A stretch of DNA of 64,000 nt from Acridotheres tristis (taxonomy: Eukaryota > Chordata > Aves > Passeriformes > Sturnidae), in NCBI GenBank assembly GCA_037013685.1, contig CM072897.1:17778643-17842642 (forward strand). The letters run 5' to 3'. A model generated the notes under the pieces. It searched no databases and was not told where the DNA came from. It worked only from the letters and a program-made list of their open reading frames with translations. Positions 13,254-25,200 of this stretch are shown one piece after another (the first letter of the stretch is position 1; every line of letters begins with the position of its first letter). The position numbers and the translations under genes are program-made.

Positions 13254-16200
13254 ACACACACACACCACACACACACACGCAGACACGCACGCAGCCAGCC
13301 CAGCGTGCCCACAGACCCCTGCAGGACAGCCCAGCAGCCCTGGCCATCAGTGTGCCTCCTGGGCTCTGGGCACGTGGCTGTTTCCTTTTGAAATGAGTGC
13401 TGTGCCTGTGTATATTCGCATTTTTTCTGCAGAATTCTGTGTGTGATCCAGGCTGAAGTTTGGTGAGGATCCAGTGATTATCCAGGGAAGTGCCTGTGCA
13501 CCCACACCAGGGGACAGCTGCTGTGAGCAGCTTCACAGGAGCAAGGGCTGCGTGATTTCCAGTACAGTGCTGTCTGAACCTGTTGTCAGAGAGAAAACTC
13601 TACTTCTAACAGATTTCTGACTCGCAAGGATTGAAAGGAGCGCTGTTGTTCCTGCCAGTGGTGTCCTCTAGTGGAGAGCCGGCAGGGACAGGAACGAGCT
13701 GATGCAGAGCCACCCTGCCAGGAACAGCTCCCACTCACACACCTGCCTGCCAAGGTCTGCAATCCCGGCCAAGCTTTTCATTGCTACAATAATGCTTCAA
13801 GGTAAACGTTTGAAAGCTTCAGTAGCCTAAGAAATGAATCTGCTGTGAGGCTACAGAGAATAATGTATGTTAAATTGTATACAGACACTGTGCCTGCATG
13901 GAATCACAAAATCCATTGTGGGTCAAGCCACCGGTTCATCATTTAGGTAAATTCACTACGACAGTAATTTTGACTCTTTTTCATATATATAATGCTTTTT
14001 TGGACTAATGCAAGGTGGTGACACATAGGCTGGCAATTCTCTCCTTAAAGGCCACACCACTCTGCTGCACTAGGAACACACAGTTCCTTGGGTGCAAATA
14101 TCTGCAGCACCAAAATTAAATGTGCAAGACTTTGGGAATCACAATTCTCACTGTATTCTCGAATATACTTTAAGCAACAACACTGAGTCTTTATAACAGA
14201 GTATTTGCTCCTAAAATCTATTTTGTCTGTATATATATGTCATATATATATTTATATACACATACTCACACATATACACACACAGGGCAATTTTAAATCT
14301 CCGTAGAGATATTTGAAGAAACTTATCACATGTTCCATTTAACACTGCTTTTGTTCCATACATTATTTCTCCAACAGTTTTTAATTTTATTGTTTCTGTT
14401 TCTGATGATGAAGAGTTTGTATTATTGGGGGGACTGTCCCCCTTCACCCTGGCTATGGTCACCATCCCCAATGGGCCCAACAGTTTAGAGAATAAAACAT
14501 AAATACAGGGCCTGAGTGTGTTGTTAGAGCCAGCCATTTCTGACAGTCTTTACAATGGGATAAACACTGTCTGTCTACAGTCCCCATGTATTTGAAAGCT
14601 ACGACAAACATTTTACTGAAATGTAAATAACTGACATCACCGCTGCTCAAACAGGAGGCTGAAAAATCTCTCTAAAAATCCCAAACCCCAAAACATTGTC
14701 TGACACAAAACAAACCATTAATGGTCACTGAGAGAGCATGTTTTAGAGATCATGAGCATTGAGACCCTTTTTTCAGAAAAAGGATTCAACCACTGCAGTC
14801 AATTACTAGCTCACATTCACACATTGTTCAGTTACAAAATGATACCCTTCTCTAAGAAGTATCTTTTCCCCCTGAAATCTGTTTCCAGTTAGAATACTAA
14901 TCTGAATTAGTAATGTAAATAACAATATTTAAACTTAGCCTATTGAAAGGCAGCTGCTCTAGATTTGCATGAAGAGAGCTGGTAAGTAACTGCAAGCACT
15001 GTGGCCCAATTTATTAAAAGCCTCCTGTTTCATTTTGTGGTTCCATTTCAATTCCACAGTTTAACAATTTATTTTGCACTCGCTATTATTTACTGAGATT
15101 TTTCCAGCACCTAGGGAGCCTGAAGGAGATCAGGGACACAGCTATCCTCAAACCCATCCAAAATCCTAGTAAGTTTTATGAGCAGAAGCAGTGAAATCCT
15201 GTTTGTAGGACTTTGTGAGTGTCTGAGCTGTACTGTTTGTGCTGGGTCACAGATCAAACCTGCATCCTGCTGCTGCAGCCCCCTCCTCAGGAGCAGAGCT
15301 GCAGGAGCTTCAGCCAAACCACTCAGTTACAGGAACCTTGGCACTTGTGTTGTGCTGGAGATCTTTTTCAAACTAGTGATCCGTAAGAAGCATCATATAA
15401 AAGCAATTCCAGTTAAGCACATTGTCAGCCTTGAATTCCAAAAGCATGAGGTTCCCTCAGAATCTCACTGAATCTCTGTGCCATATTCCCAGTCAGATGG
15501 ACCAGAGACACATGAAGGGCTTGTCTAAATGCCATATGTAAGTGTTGTACAAATTTAACTGCAGTGATTTAACTGCAGTGTTTCAGCTGCAGCTGAGCCA
15601 GGTGAAAAGGCCACTGGCCTCAGCTGCTGTCACCATCCTTACAATGGCAACAGCCTGCACGTCCCTCAGAGTAAGTGTCTGCCAACCCTGCCCAGCACAC
15701 ACCTATCCAAAACCACACAGGACACTCCTAACATGTGAAACCTGAAGGCAAACCCAACTCTCTACAAACAAATGTTAGGAAGAACTTTAGGGAAGGGATG
15801 TTCTGTCAGCCGGTGTAAGGATGGCCACCTGAGAGCCAGTGACCTCTGACCCAGGCCAGGGTCACAACCTTAGAAATGTATGGACTTCAGTCAGCTTAGG
15901 ACCTAATGTCTATGCAGTAGACGTTTTTTAATCAGTAGATTTTTAATCAGCAAGTTTTTAATCAGCAAATCTCACCACTTTACATAACAGGGAAACAGAT
16001 GATAAGCCTAAGCAGGTTCAAACTGCAGCTGCAGTCACACTGACAGGATACAGTGCTCTCAAAGCCCTGGCTCCTAAGAGCTCCCCATTACAGGACATTT
16101 CTGTGGGAGTGCTCCAGTTACTTTGGGATTCCCTGCACATCTGAAACACACGGTTGCCCTGGGTGATAGATGTGTAAAATTGGTCCATCAAGGAATGAAC

Positions 16201-19200
16201 ATGCATAGAATCAAAAGAATTGTGGCAGGACAAGTGCTCCAGCCCTGCCACTTCAAACATCAGCTCTGCCTTCTCTAAGAGATTTTCTTTTAGCATCAAA
16301 GGCCCATTCATAGGAGATCTTAAACTGAGGGTTATCAGATCTTATTAAGAGCTTGAAGAGTCCCATATGACATCTGCCAACCTCAGGCCAGGGCTTTCTG
16401 GTGACATTCGCATGCATTGTGCTGTTGTGGCTCTGTGTGTGTGTTTGTTTTCTTAATGGACTTTTAAACAAAGCAGAGGTGAAAGTGAATACAGCTTCCT
16501 TCCAGGATTTCTGCCAGAAAGGGTGAGATACACAAACCCAAGGACTTCCTTCCAATAATCCAGAGCACACCCAAAGCAGCAGCAGTACCTGTTGGACACA
16601 CCTGGGGGACAGCACACCAGGTACACAACATTGAGATTTGTGCTCCTTGCCTCCTACCAACATGGCCCAAGGGGCACAAGCCTGGAGCCACATGGTGGTT
16701 TATGACTTTAGAGTACCTCCCATGCATAATTAATTTAAAGACACGTGAGCCACATGGTTCATGCAGCTAATGGCCACGCTCCAAGCCAGAGCCTCAAAAC
16801 CTGCACTTCAATTTGCTTATTCTTCACAAATCCTTTTCCTGCACTGGACACAAAGCTCCAACCTTCTGTACAGCTTCATCCAACCAAGCCAGTGTAAGTG
16901 TCTGGAGATCTAACAACCACTTGAAGCAAAGCAAAGCACATCTCTTTCATTTGTTAGCACTCAAAATATGCTGTGTTGCACAGGGATCCAGCAGCAGTGA
17001 ATGAGGAGCAGGGAAGGTGCTGCAATAAACAGCCAGGACTCCAAAACTGGCTAAGATGCATCTTTGCCTGAGAGAGATTTCTCAAATCTGAGTATCTAGA
17101 GGATATCTAAACCTTTCAGTCTGCATTAAACAAGCACTTCTTGCTGTACAAGTGCAATGACTTGGCCCCAGGTGCAGAACGGGCTGTGTCCAGCAGAGCA
17201 GGAAGGCAGAAACAAGAGCAAGGGTGAGCACAATAACCATGCAGGCATGCAGCACCCTAGGATGTTCTCACACCATGAGAGGTTCAGAAGTGAGAAAAAG
17301 CCTTATTCAGTACAGTGGAACACATCAGATGAAGGCCAAGTCCAAACAGAAATTGTTGTTAGTGTGATCTGATTGTACCTGGAGGCAAATCCTATTGAGA
17401 CAGGGCTGCAAATCTTGTGAGTGTGGCTTTTTTTGTGATTCAAGTTTGCATAAATATTACACCCCACCCTTTCAGGCTCTTTTAGCACAGTCATGGAATT
17501 TCTAATGAGCTGAATAACCCTTCTGTTGAGAAATTTAATGGTATATATTTTTCTTATTTACTGTTGCCAACACCAGCTCAGCATAAATTCATGATCTGTA
17601 AAACCAATCTTTTTTTTTCCCTGGTGAGCCTGAATACATAAATTTTTCAGGCAGTGTAAACTATAAACAAAAGAAAAATCCAATGTTTCCCACTATGAAT
17701 GAAAAGAGGAGTTTTGGATCAATTATATTTTGTAATAGTTTTGCAGGACTTCTTGTGAGTAAGAAGAATTTCTAGTAAGTGGCAAGGATCTATTGTAGTG
17801 AACCCTGTCCTCCCTCAGGGCAATTCTTTATTCAAGCCAGGCCATTAGCAAGGGTAAATCAATGTTATCAGCTCACACACACTGACAGCTTGTGTGGTTC
17901 CCACTCCCCCTTCCTCCCCCCACATTAGGTTATATTTTTATGCTCTCCAGGGAAATTCAATTAACAGTGTTAGTCTCCTCCTCTCAGCCCATGAGTGACA
18001 CCATCAGGGCTCTTTTCAGTGCCCACTGACATGTAAGATGTGTCTGCTGATTTCTCACTCCAGGTTAACAAGAGAATTCCCATCCCCTGCTGCAAACGGC
18101 CATGTATGATCCGTGCAGTAAACACAGCAGCAGCTACAGACAGCAATGCTTCCTGACCTTATTGATCAGCACACCCAGAGACAAAAACACTCCTCCAGGC
18201 CTTCAGTAATGTTTTGGGGGTAAAGCCCCAAATTAACAACAAAATAACCCATCCAATTTAGTTTTTAATTCCCCACTGAAGTCTCAACACCACCACGTAA
18301 ACAATTAATGAGTAACACTTAGCTGCAATTCACATCTCATTTTAAAAAAATCTCAGCAGATGACTATTAGTAAAAGGCTGGATACAACTCCACATTCCAA
18401 AGAGTTTCCAAGGATTATTTAGGTAACTTCCAAACAGATTCATTTTTTCATAGTAGTCATGCAACAACATGATTTCTGTATTTTGAAATCAATAAAAAAT
18501 GAATTTTTCAATAATTAATGGAAACACTGTAGAATTTGAAAATGCCACCACTCTTTCAAACACACTATTAAGCTTGATGAGCAGCTCCAAGGAACCAGCA
18601 GAACACACATGAGGAGCCTGTAGTGTTTAAAAGCATGTGCCACTAACAATTGTGTTCTCTACATGGACTAAGCTGTGAAAAGCATCAAGCAGAGCTCTCA
18701 TTTTCACAAACATCCACTCTGAACCACAGTGATGCAACCCCTCCTCAGATTTCATTAATTTGGTTTCTTCCAGAACTAATTTTAATTATGTCTTGATTAT
18801 AGATACGAAACTGAAGTATTTTCAAGTGGTTGAAGGGAGAACAGAACATAATGTTCCAGATGAAAACTCAAATATCATGGTCCTAATGGAGCAAAAAACC
18901 ACATTACAAGTCACAAAGCACTGACTGACCATGAGGAAATAGGAAAAAAGATGCAAAGGCAGTGCTATTAAAAAAAAAAATCCAACATTTACCATAAAGC
19001 AAAACATGCTCTACAATCATATCACTGTAAAAAAGTTAAAAACCTAGAAATATCCCACATACATGCACATCATACCTTCCTCCTCCAGCAAAAACACACT
19101 GACCTTGTTCAACTCTGGTGCTCCAGCAAACCTGGATCCAGTTCTTTCCTCTGTTTTCTGCCAGTTTTTTGGCCCTTTATTGTAAAAGCTGTTTGTGGGT

Positions 19201-22200
19201 AAGCACTACAAACTAGATGATTGAAATGACTGAAAACAACCCTCATGAAAATACAGAGGAAAAAAGTGAGAAGTGTAATGGCAGACACTGCTTGTTACAT
19301 GGAGGTCATTTATTCTTCAAAATCTCACATGAAACATTCCCAGATCCAAACTGATGATACTTGAGGGCAAAACAATTTCTAGGTCAATCATGTCACAATA
19401 CCTCTTTTTCCAGAATCCGAGAGATCTCTCCTAAAGTCCTGTCCAGCCCAGGGACTTTGTTGTTGCCCAGGGAACAGCTATCCTGCATTTGGAGGTGCTT
19501 CACAAGGTCTTTAGCTAATCGCTGTAACCTTCAACAGAAAACAAAACCAAAGAGCAGTTAAAGCCACAACTCCCTTCTTAACCTCCATCTTTGTAATGAA
19601 CCTCTGGTTACAGTGAAAGAATAATGAAAATCTATGTTAAACATTACTATGATCTATTCTGAACAGGATGCCAAACATCCTAGTCAGCTTCGAGTGACAT
19701 TTCACTCTCTACTTTTCCAAGGAAGCAGCACAGACATAGAATGAACAGTACAGCCATAAAGGCACTTTAGGAGCTCCATTTGGTTCTGTTGTTTCCCTAT
19801 TCCCCTTCCCCAGCTTATCCTGCCATCCTCATTTTCAAACGGTTTCACCCTATTTAAGATGAGTAAGGGAAATGGAACAGCAGGACCACTTGGCTGATTT
19901 CTTATAGGCATCATAAAAGAAATGGCTCTTCAGGGTTATTTGAATAAGAGAAGAGCAGTGGCTTTGCAGCCTACTCAGAAAGGGCATTTGATTAACAAGG
20001 ATCAGTAATGAAGCCAAAATGCAGAGGTGGGAGCAATGCACACACATACATGGGTTTGGTTTCAATTCAATTTTCACACCTGCACCTGGGCTCTTCACCT
20101 GTGCTCTCCTGCTGGCCAGTGAGGGGAAATACACAGTGCAGGGCACAATTCTCTCACCCTCAGGTCCAAAATACAGCAGTCAAAACACACTCCGAGTTTA
20201 TAATCCTCAATATCAGAATACTGATTTGGGGAAAAATAGAGAGTTTCCACTTAATCAAGAGACAACAGGTACTCTGTGTCTTCTCTTTGAAAAAATTAGG
20301 AGCTTCATTAATAGCTTTCAAGACATGCTGAAACATATATGTTCTTGAAGTACAAATAAAAATGATTTGTAGAATTTTGAGTCTTGGACTTCTTATCATC
20401 TGGTCAGCTGAGCCTACTAATATACAACCAGGATTTTTCTATGACAAGAAAAATAAAACGAGATTATATCCTGATGAGATTTTTTTGCACTGCTATTTCC
20501 TCTGTGGAAAATGAGGTTGGAGGAAACCTCTGTCTATCTCCATAAGCCACAAGCTAAAATGGGAAACAAAATTAAAAGCCAAAGCCCAAATAACTGCAGG
20601 ACTTGGACAGTAAATCAAAAGACCACAGCACCAATGAGAAGTGGAACTGCTGCAGTCCACAAGCAGAGTGTTCTCACAGAGTGGGATTTAGAATGGCTAT
20701 TGCCTTGGCAATATCCTAGCACATTAAGCAAAAAATACTTCATTTCTTTGGTATATCTACCCAAATCCCATGATTAAAGCATATATAAAGCCCACCACCC
20801 TATATTGTAACTTCATCTGACAAAACACAGCAAGACAGGTTTCCATTTGCTTCATTTAACATCACAGGAATGGAATTCCACCAGGATTAACCACAGAGGC
20901 TGAAGAAAGGCACTTCCCTAATCTCCATCAGGCATCAGCATACAAAATGTGTAAGGTTTATGAAAACACTGCTCACAAGGACTGAGAGAGAACATAATTA
21001 CACTACCCTGAGCCTTCAGCAGACACAACTCACACAAGTGTCTTTCTCTTCAGTCTGTTAAGATGCTCCACAAGTTAAACAGCACGTTCAGTTTCTGTCC
21101 TCACTTTCAAAACAACCTGGACAGTACTAACTCCCCAGGAAAAGCTTCCAGCTTTCCATTCCTTCTAAAAGTCTTTCTGGACACTTGTACCAAAATTCAA
21201 ACTTCCTAAGAGTGTGTTCAGCATCACAGAGTAAGAACCTGAAAGAATGAATTTCCAATTCTGCCACATTAAAGAATTACCTCTCACATCCTCATATCCT
21301 GCTGCAGGGTGAGTCTGCTGCCAAAACCAGTCAAGGGATGCTGTGTGATCACATGGGGAAGAGAGAGGAAATAAAAACTGCCTCCCCCCACCCAGTGAAC
21401 CTTGAACAAATTATTTAAATATCCTTCAGACTGACTTCTTGGCCGTGTCAAAGAAATAAGAATAATTTTTGGACTGTTTCAAAGGAGTAGAAGTCTATGC
21501 AAGAGGACTTGTGCTTGGATGCAGAATTTGCCATTGCTATGAATGGATTTGGAAAAAGAGAGCTCTTTGTACACACTGGACTCCTGGCACACTCTTGGTA
21601 TGCACTGGGGATTACTGGGACATGGCATCCACACCTGATCAAGGCACTCTGGAAATATCATTGAATCCAAGTCCAAACATTTCAAGACAATTAATTAGTC
21701 TTCCTTCTTTACCCCAATTTTCACTCCTCCAATGCTTACTAAGCCATACAGGAATGATAAATGACTGAAACTTTACTGTGCAGGATAAAAGGGGAAAGTT
21801 AATGTTTTTTCCCCTTATTTACATCTCACTTATTAAGGTTTTAGTACTCCTCACAAATGGATAATTCAGAATGCAGAAGAAATATCAGAAGGACATAAGG
21901 GCCTGATTTGTCTTGGAACATTCCCATAATGTAAACCAATAAATTGTGTGTTCAGCAAATACAAATTCAGTATCTGATCTTTTTGCAATGCAGATGGGAA
22001 AACAAGGGATATTCATATCAAAGGTTTCTAACATGGGCTAAGTATTTTTAGCAGGTTTAATGTATTTTATGGGCCAAAGGAAAAAGATCTGTCAATATTC
22101 CTAGGCCACATTTCCTCTCCAGAAAAAGCCAAAAAGCCTTGAAATAGCAGAATCAATGTACCCAGCTTGTAGATTTTACTGGATGCCACATTCCCTGTGT

Positions 22201-25200
22201 CCCCAGTGCCATCCCTGCCTGTTCCCAGTGTCACTAGTGCCACCCCTGCCCTACAATCCATGTCCCCAGTGCCACCCCTGCCTGTTCCCAGTGTCCCCAG
22301 TGCCACCCCTGCCCTACAATCCATGTCCCCAGTGCCACCCCTGCCCTACAATCCATGTCCCCAGTGCAACCCCTGCCCTACAATCCATGTCCCCAGTGCA
22401 ACCCCTGCCCAACAATCCATGTCCCCAGTGCCACCCCTGCCCAACAATCCATGTCCCCAGTGCCACCCCTGCCCAACAATCCATGTCCCCAGTGCCATCC
22501 CTGCACATTCCCTGTGTCCCCAGTGCCACCCCTGCCCATTCCCCGTGTCCCCAGTGCCATCCCTGCACATTCCCTGTGTCCCCAGTGCCACCCCTGCCCA
22601 TTCCCCGTGTCCCCAGTGCCACCCTTGCACTACAATCCATGTCTGGCACACAGGGCACCCTCTGGCTTCTGCAGGGTGCCAGCTGTGTCCCACAGCTGGA
22701 CACTGCCCCCAACACTGCCAGACACAAACCAGCTGCAGCTCCATACACCTTGAAATGGAAATCTGAAACATGGTGAACAATTCCTAGAATTTCTATTTTC
22801 TGAATATATTTCTTTGCATTCCCATTAGAATATTTTAGCCATTCTCTGAAGAGGAAATCCATTGCCTGCCCAATCAAATCCCTGGTATTTATCTTGTTTT
22901 AAAGTTTACCTGAATTTTATTTTATTTATGCTCTGGCTCTTCTACAGTTTCCACAACATTTTGGAAATGAAATTTTGTACAAGTACTTCTAGTTTCAGAG
23001 AGTGTCTGTTTTTTTTCCTCAGTAATCAGTAGTTTGGTAAAATATCTTATAACTGGCCTAACTGTACTCTAAGCCTACCACTGCAGGAAAATCTCCAAGA
23101 TGAGTTTATCCTGTGAATACACTGATATACCATAATGAAAAAAAGACTGTATCAGTACAGACATTTAGCTTTGGGCTTCTGAAAGAACAAACCTCACACT
23201 ACATTCTCATATCCCCTGCAGCAGACTCTTACAGGAAATAATATTTCTTTTTCTACCTCTTCTTTTTGTGCTGCAGTCTGTTTCCAGGAGAACAGTGGTT
23301 CCAATTTCCATACTATCTGAAGTATCCCTTTGCAGTTAAAAAAAGAGGTAAATAAAAAGAATACATTAAAACAATTCCTTGTTATGTGAGGTGAGACTAG
23401 ATAAAATATTAGACCAAGGGATTAACTTTTCCTCTTGCAAACCTGCTAATTCCCTTCAGGCACAAGGCAATCTTTCATTACTTTAGTTTCCCTGTTGTAT
23501 TGAAGGATGACAATTATACTTTACTACCTGGATATTTAACACTGAAATACAGGGCCTCCCCCTGCATTAGAAGACAGTAAATAGATGTAAATAAGCCTCT
23601 AATTTTGTGAAAATGTGTTCCTTCCCTTTTCAAAATGTGCTCTGACATACCTTTTGCCATGTTATCCTAGTACACTGGACACTAAATAATGACTCAGATC
23701 AGTTCCCAGAGAATATGAATTAATACTACAAACCCACCAAGAGTCCACCAGCACTGACAAAATTACCTAAGTGCCACCAGGGACCAACCAGCAAATGCAC
23801 TTGAGAAAGGCAGGGAGCAACACCTGGCTGCTCTGGGTGACAATGTCCACAGTCCTTTCCTTGAATGTCCCTCCAGGCACATGAAATAGTTCAGAGACCA
23901 AGATACCTACCAAACAAGGCAGTATTTGGAATTCCTAATGCACATGATTTTTTTTTTTTAAACAGACAGTAAAAACCCCAACTGTGTCAGCCATCTTTTA
24001 GAAGTCACTTCTAAGAACGAACTCCTCAGAGGCATTTACAGTGTCACATGAATCAGTGGTGTGCCACTGGAAAAGGGATGCACACTGTCTAGCACAGCAC
24101 AGAAAAGCCTGTCTGCTCATTGCTCTTAGTGTAGTACCAGTGTAGAGCTCAGAGAGCACTTGGATCAGTGCTTCCTTAGTGTAAAAGGTTTTATAAATCT
24201 GCAAACCCTCAGCTAATAAGAACCACTGAAACAGTCTATCAGTTGCATCAGGAAATCAGTGGTCTCATAATATTAAAGTGGCCTAATCTTAAAGGTGATC
24301 TAAAAAGGCTTTTTACCTGCCAAAGACTAACTCTGGTTTCTGTCTTTCTTCTGTAACAACTGACAACATGACTAAGAACTAAAATCAGATAAGAAGTTGC
24401 ATTCCATAAATGGTTCTGGTTGTTTGTGAAGACACTCTCAGTTTGGGGGTAGAGAAGTGGATAAAGAAATGTGGCATAAGCAAGGAAGTCTAAAAGAAAG
24501 AGATCTTGATTTAATTCTAAAACATATTGCTTCTCTTAAGCAAATAAATAAACCTACCAATTGTGTCCCATTTTAAATAGAATTTAAAAAGGAACTTCTC
24601 CATTTTCAAGCTCCACAGCCCACTAAGTCAGAAGCTATTTCCTGTTCACTGGTATACTTCCACTCCAATCCGAGTACATCAAACCTTCCCTTGGGAAAGA
24701 CAGTCTTGACATTTGTTTTGACCCCAAGCCTGCATTTAGCACTCTGGAGGAGTTGGAGCCCCTTTGCTGTGTGATGGGACTTGTCTCAGTGTCTGTGCAG
24801 GTGTCCTGAGATCTGTGCAGACTCCCAGCCCAGAATCCCTGAGCAGCACAGGGAAGGCAGTGCTTGCACAGCTTCCCAAGGTAATAATGCTGCACACCCA
24901 CTACTGTTTATTTCTTTGTGCTGCCTCCCCTTCCTGCTTAAGCAGGGTCCTGTACTTAGTTCTGGGTTTTCCAATTATTTTTCTCTATATAAAGACTAGG
25001 TTGTACCATGTAAACAGATACAGTCTGAGCTAAAACTCTTGCCTCATAAAATTTCTTGCTCTCTCATCCTTTCTGTTACAGAAAGAGAGAATACTTCCCT
25101 ATTCTTCTTCCATTTTGTAACATGTGTAGTGCAAAGTAAACACATTTTAACAGAAATAAATGGGTTTCTGGTTGACTCATAGACACTCCTCTACTTAAAA

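Larger units (their letters stand above)
2809..19401 (-). other. SCAPER: Intron P-Q, 16.6 kb
   Basis: The largest intron in view, donor GTATTG and acceptor TGTTTCTTCAG. It holds a 94-bp tandem repeat (4445-4740), a 17-bp repeat (12864-12959) next to a CA tract (13099-13278), a TA/CA tract (14226-14284) and a 15-bp triplication (15925-15969). There is also a one-mismatch CTCF-like motif (13663-13674). The longest open frames are explained by the tandem repeats. Confidence 0.85.

Noticed and set aside
12620..13536. Open frames of 106-230 codons with His-Thr, Val-Cys or Arg/Gly-rich repeats
   Set aside because: They translate the CA microsatellite and the 17-bp minisatellite in different frames. 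Low complexity only.
22156..22877. Long overlapping open frames on both strands (132-206 codons) rich in Cys-Pro-Gln-Cys or Gly-Trp-Gly repeats
   Set aside because: They are translations of the 32-bp minisatellite, whose unit length is not a multiple of 3. Several frames are open at once with the same periodicity. No splice or homology support.
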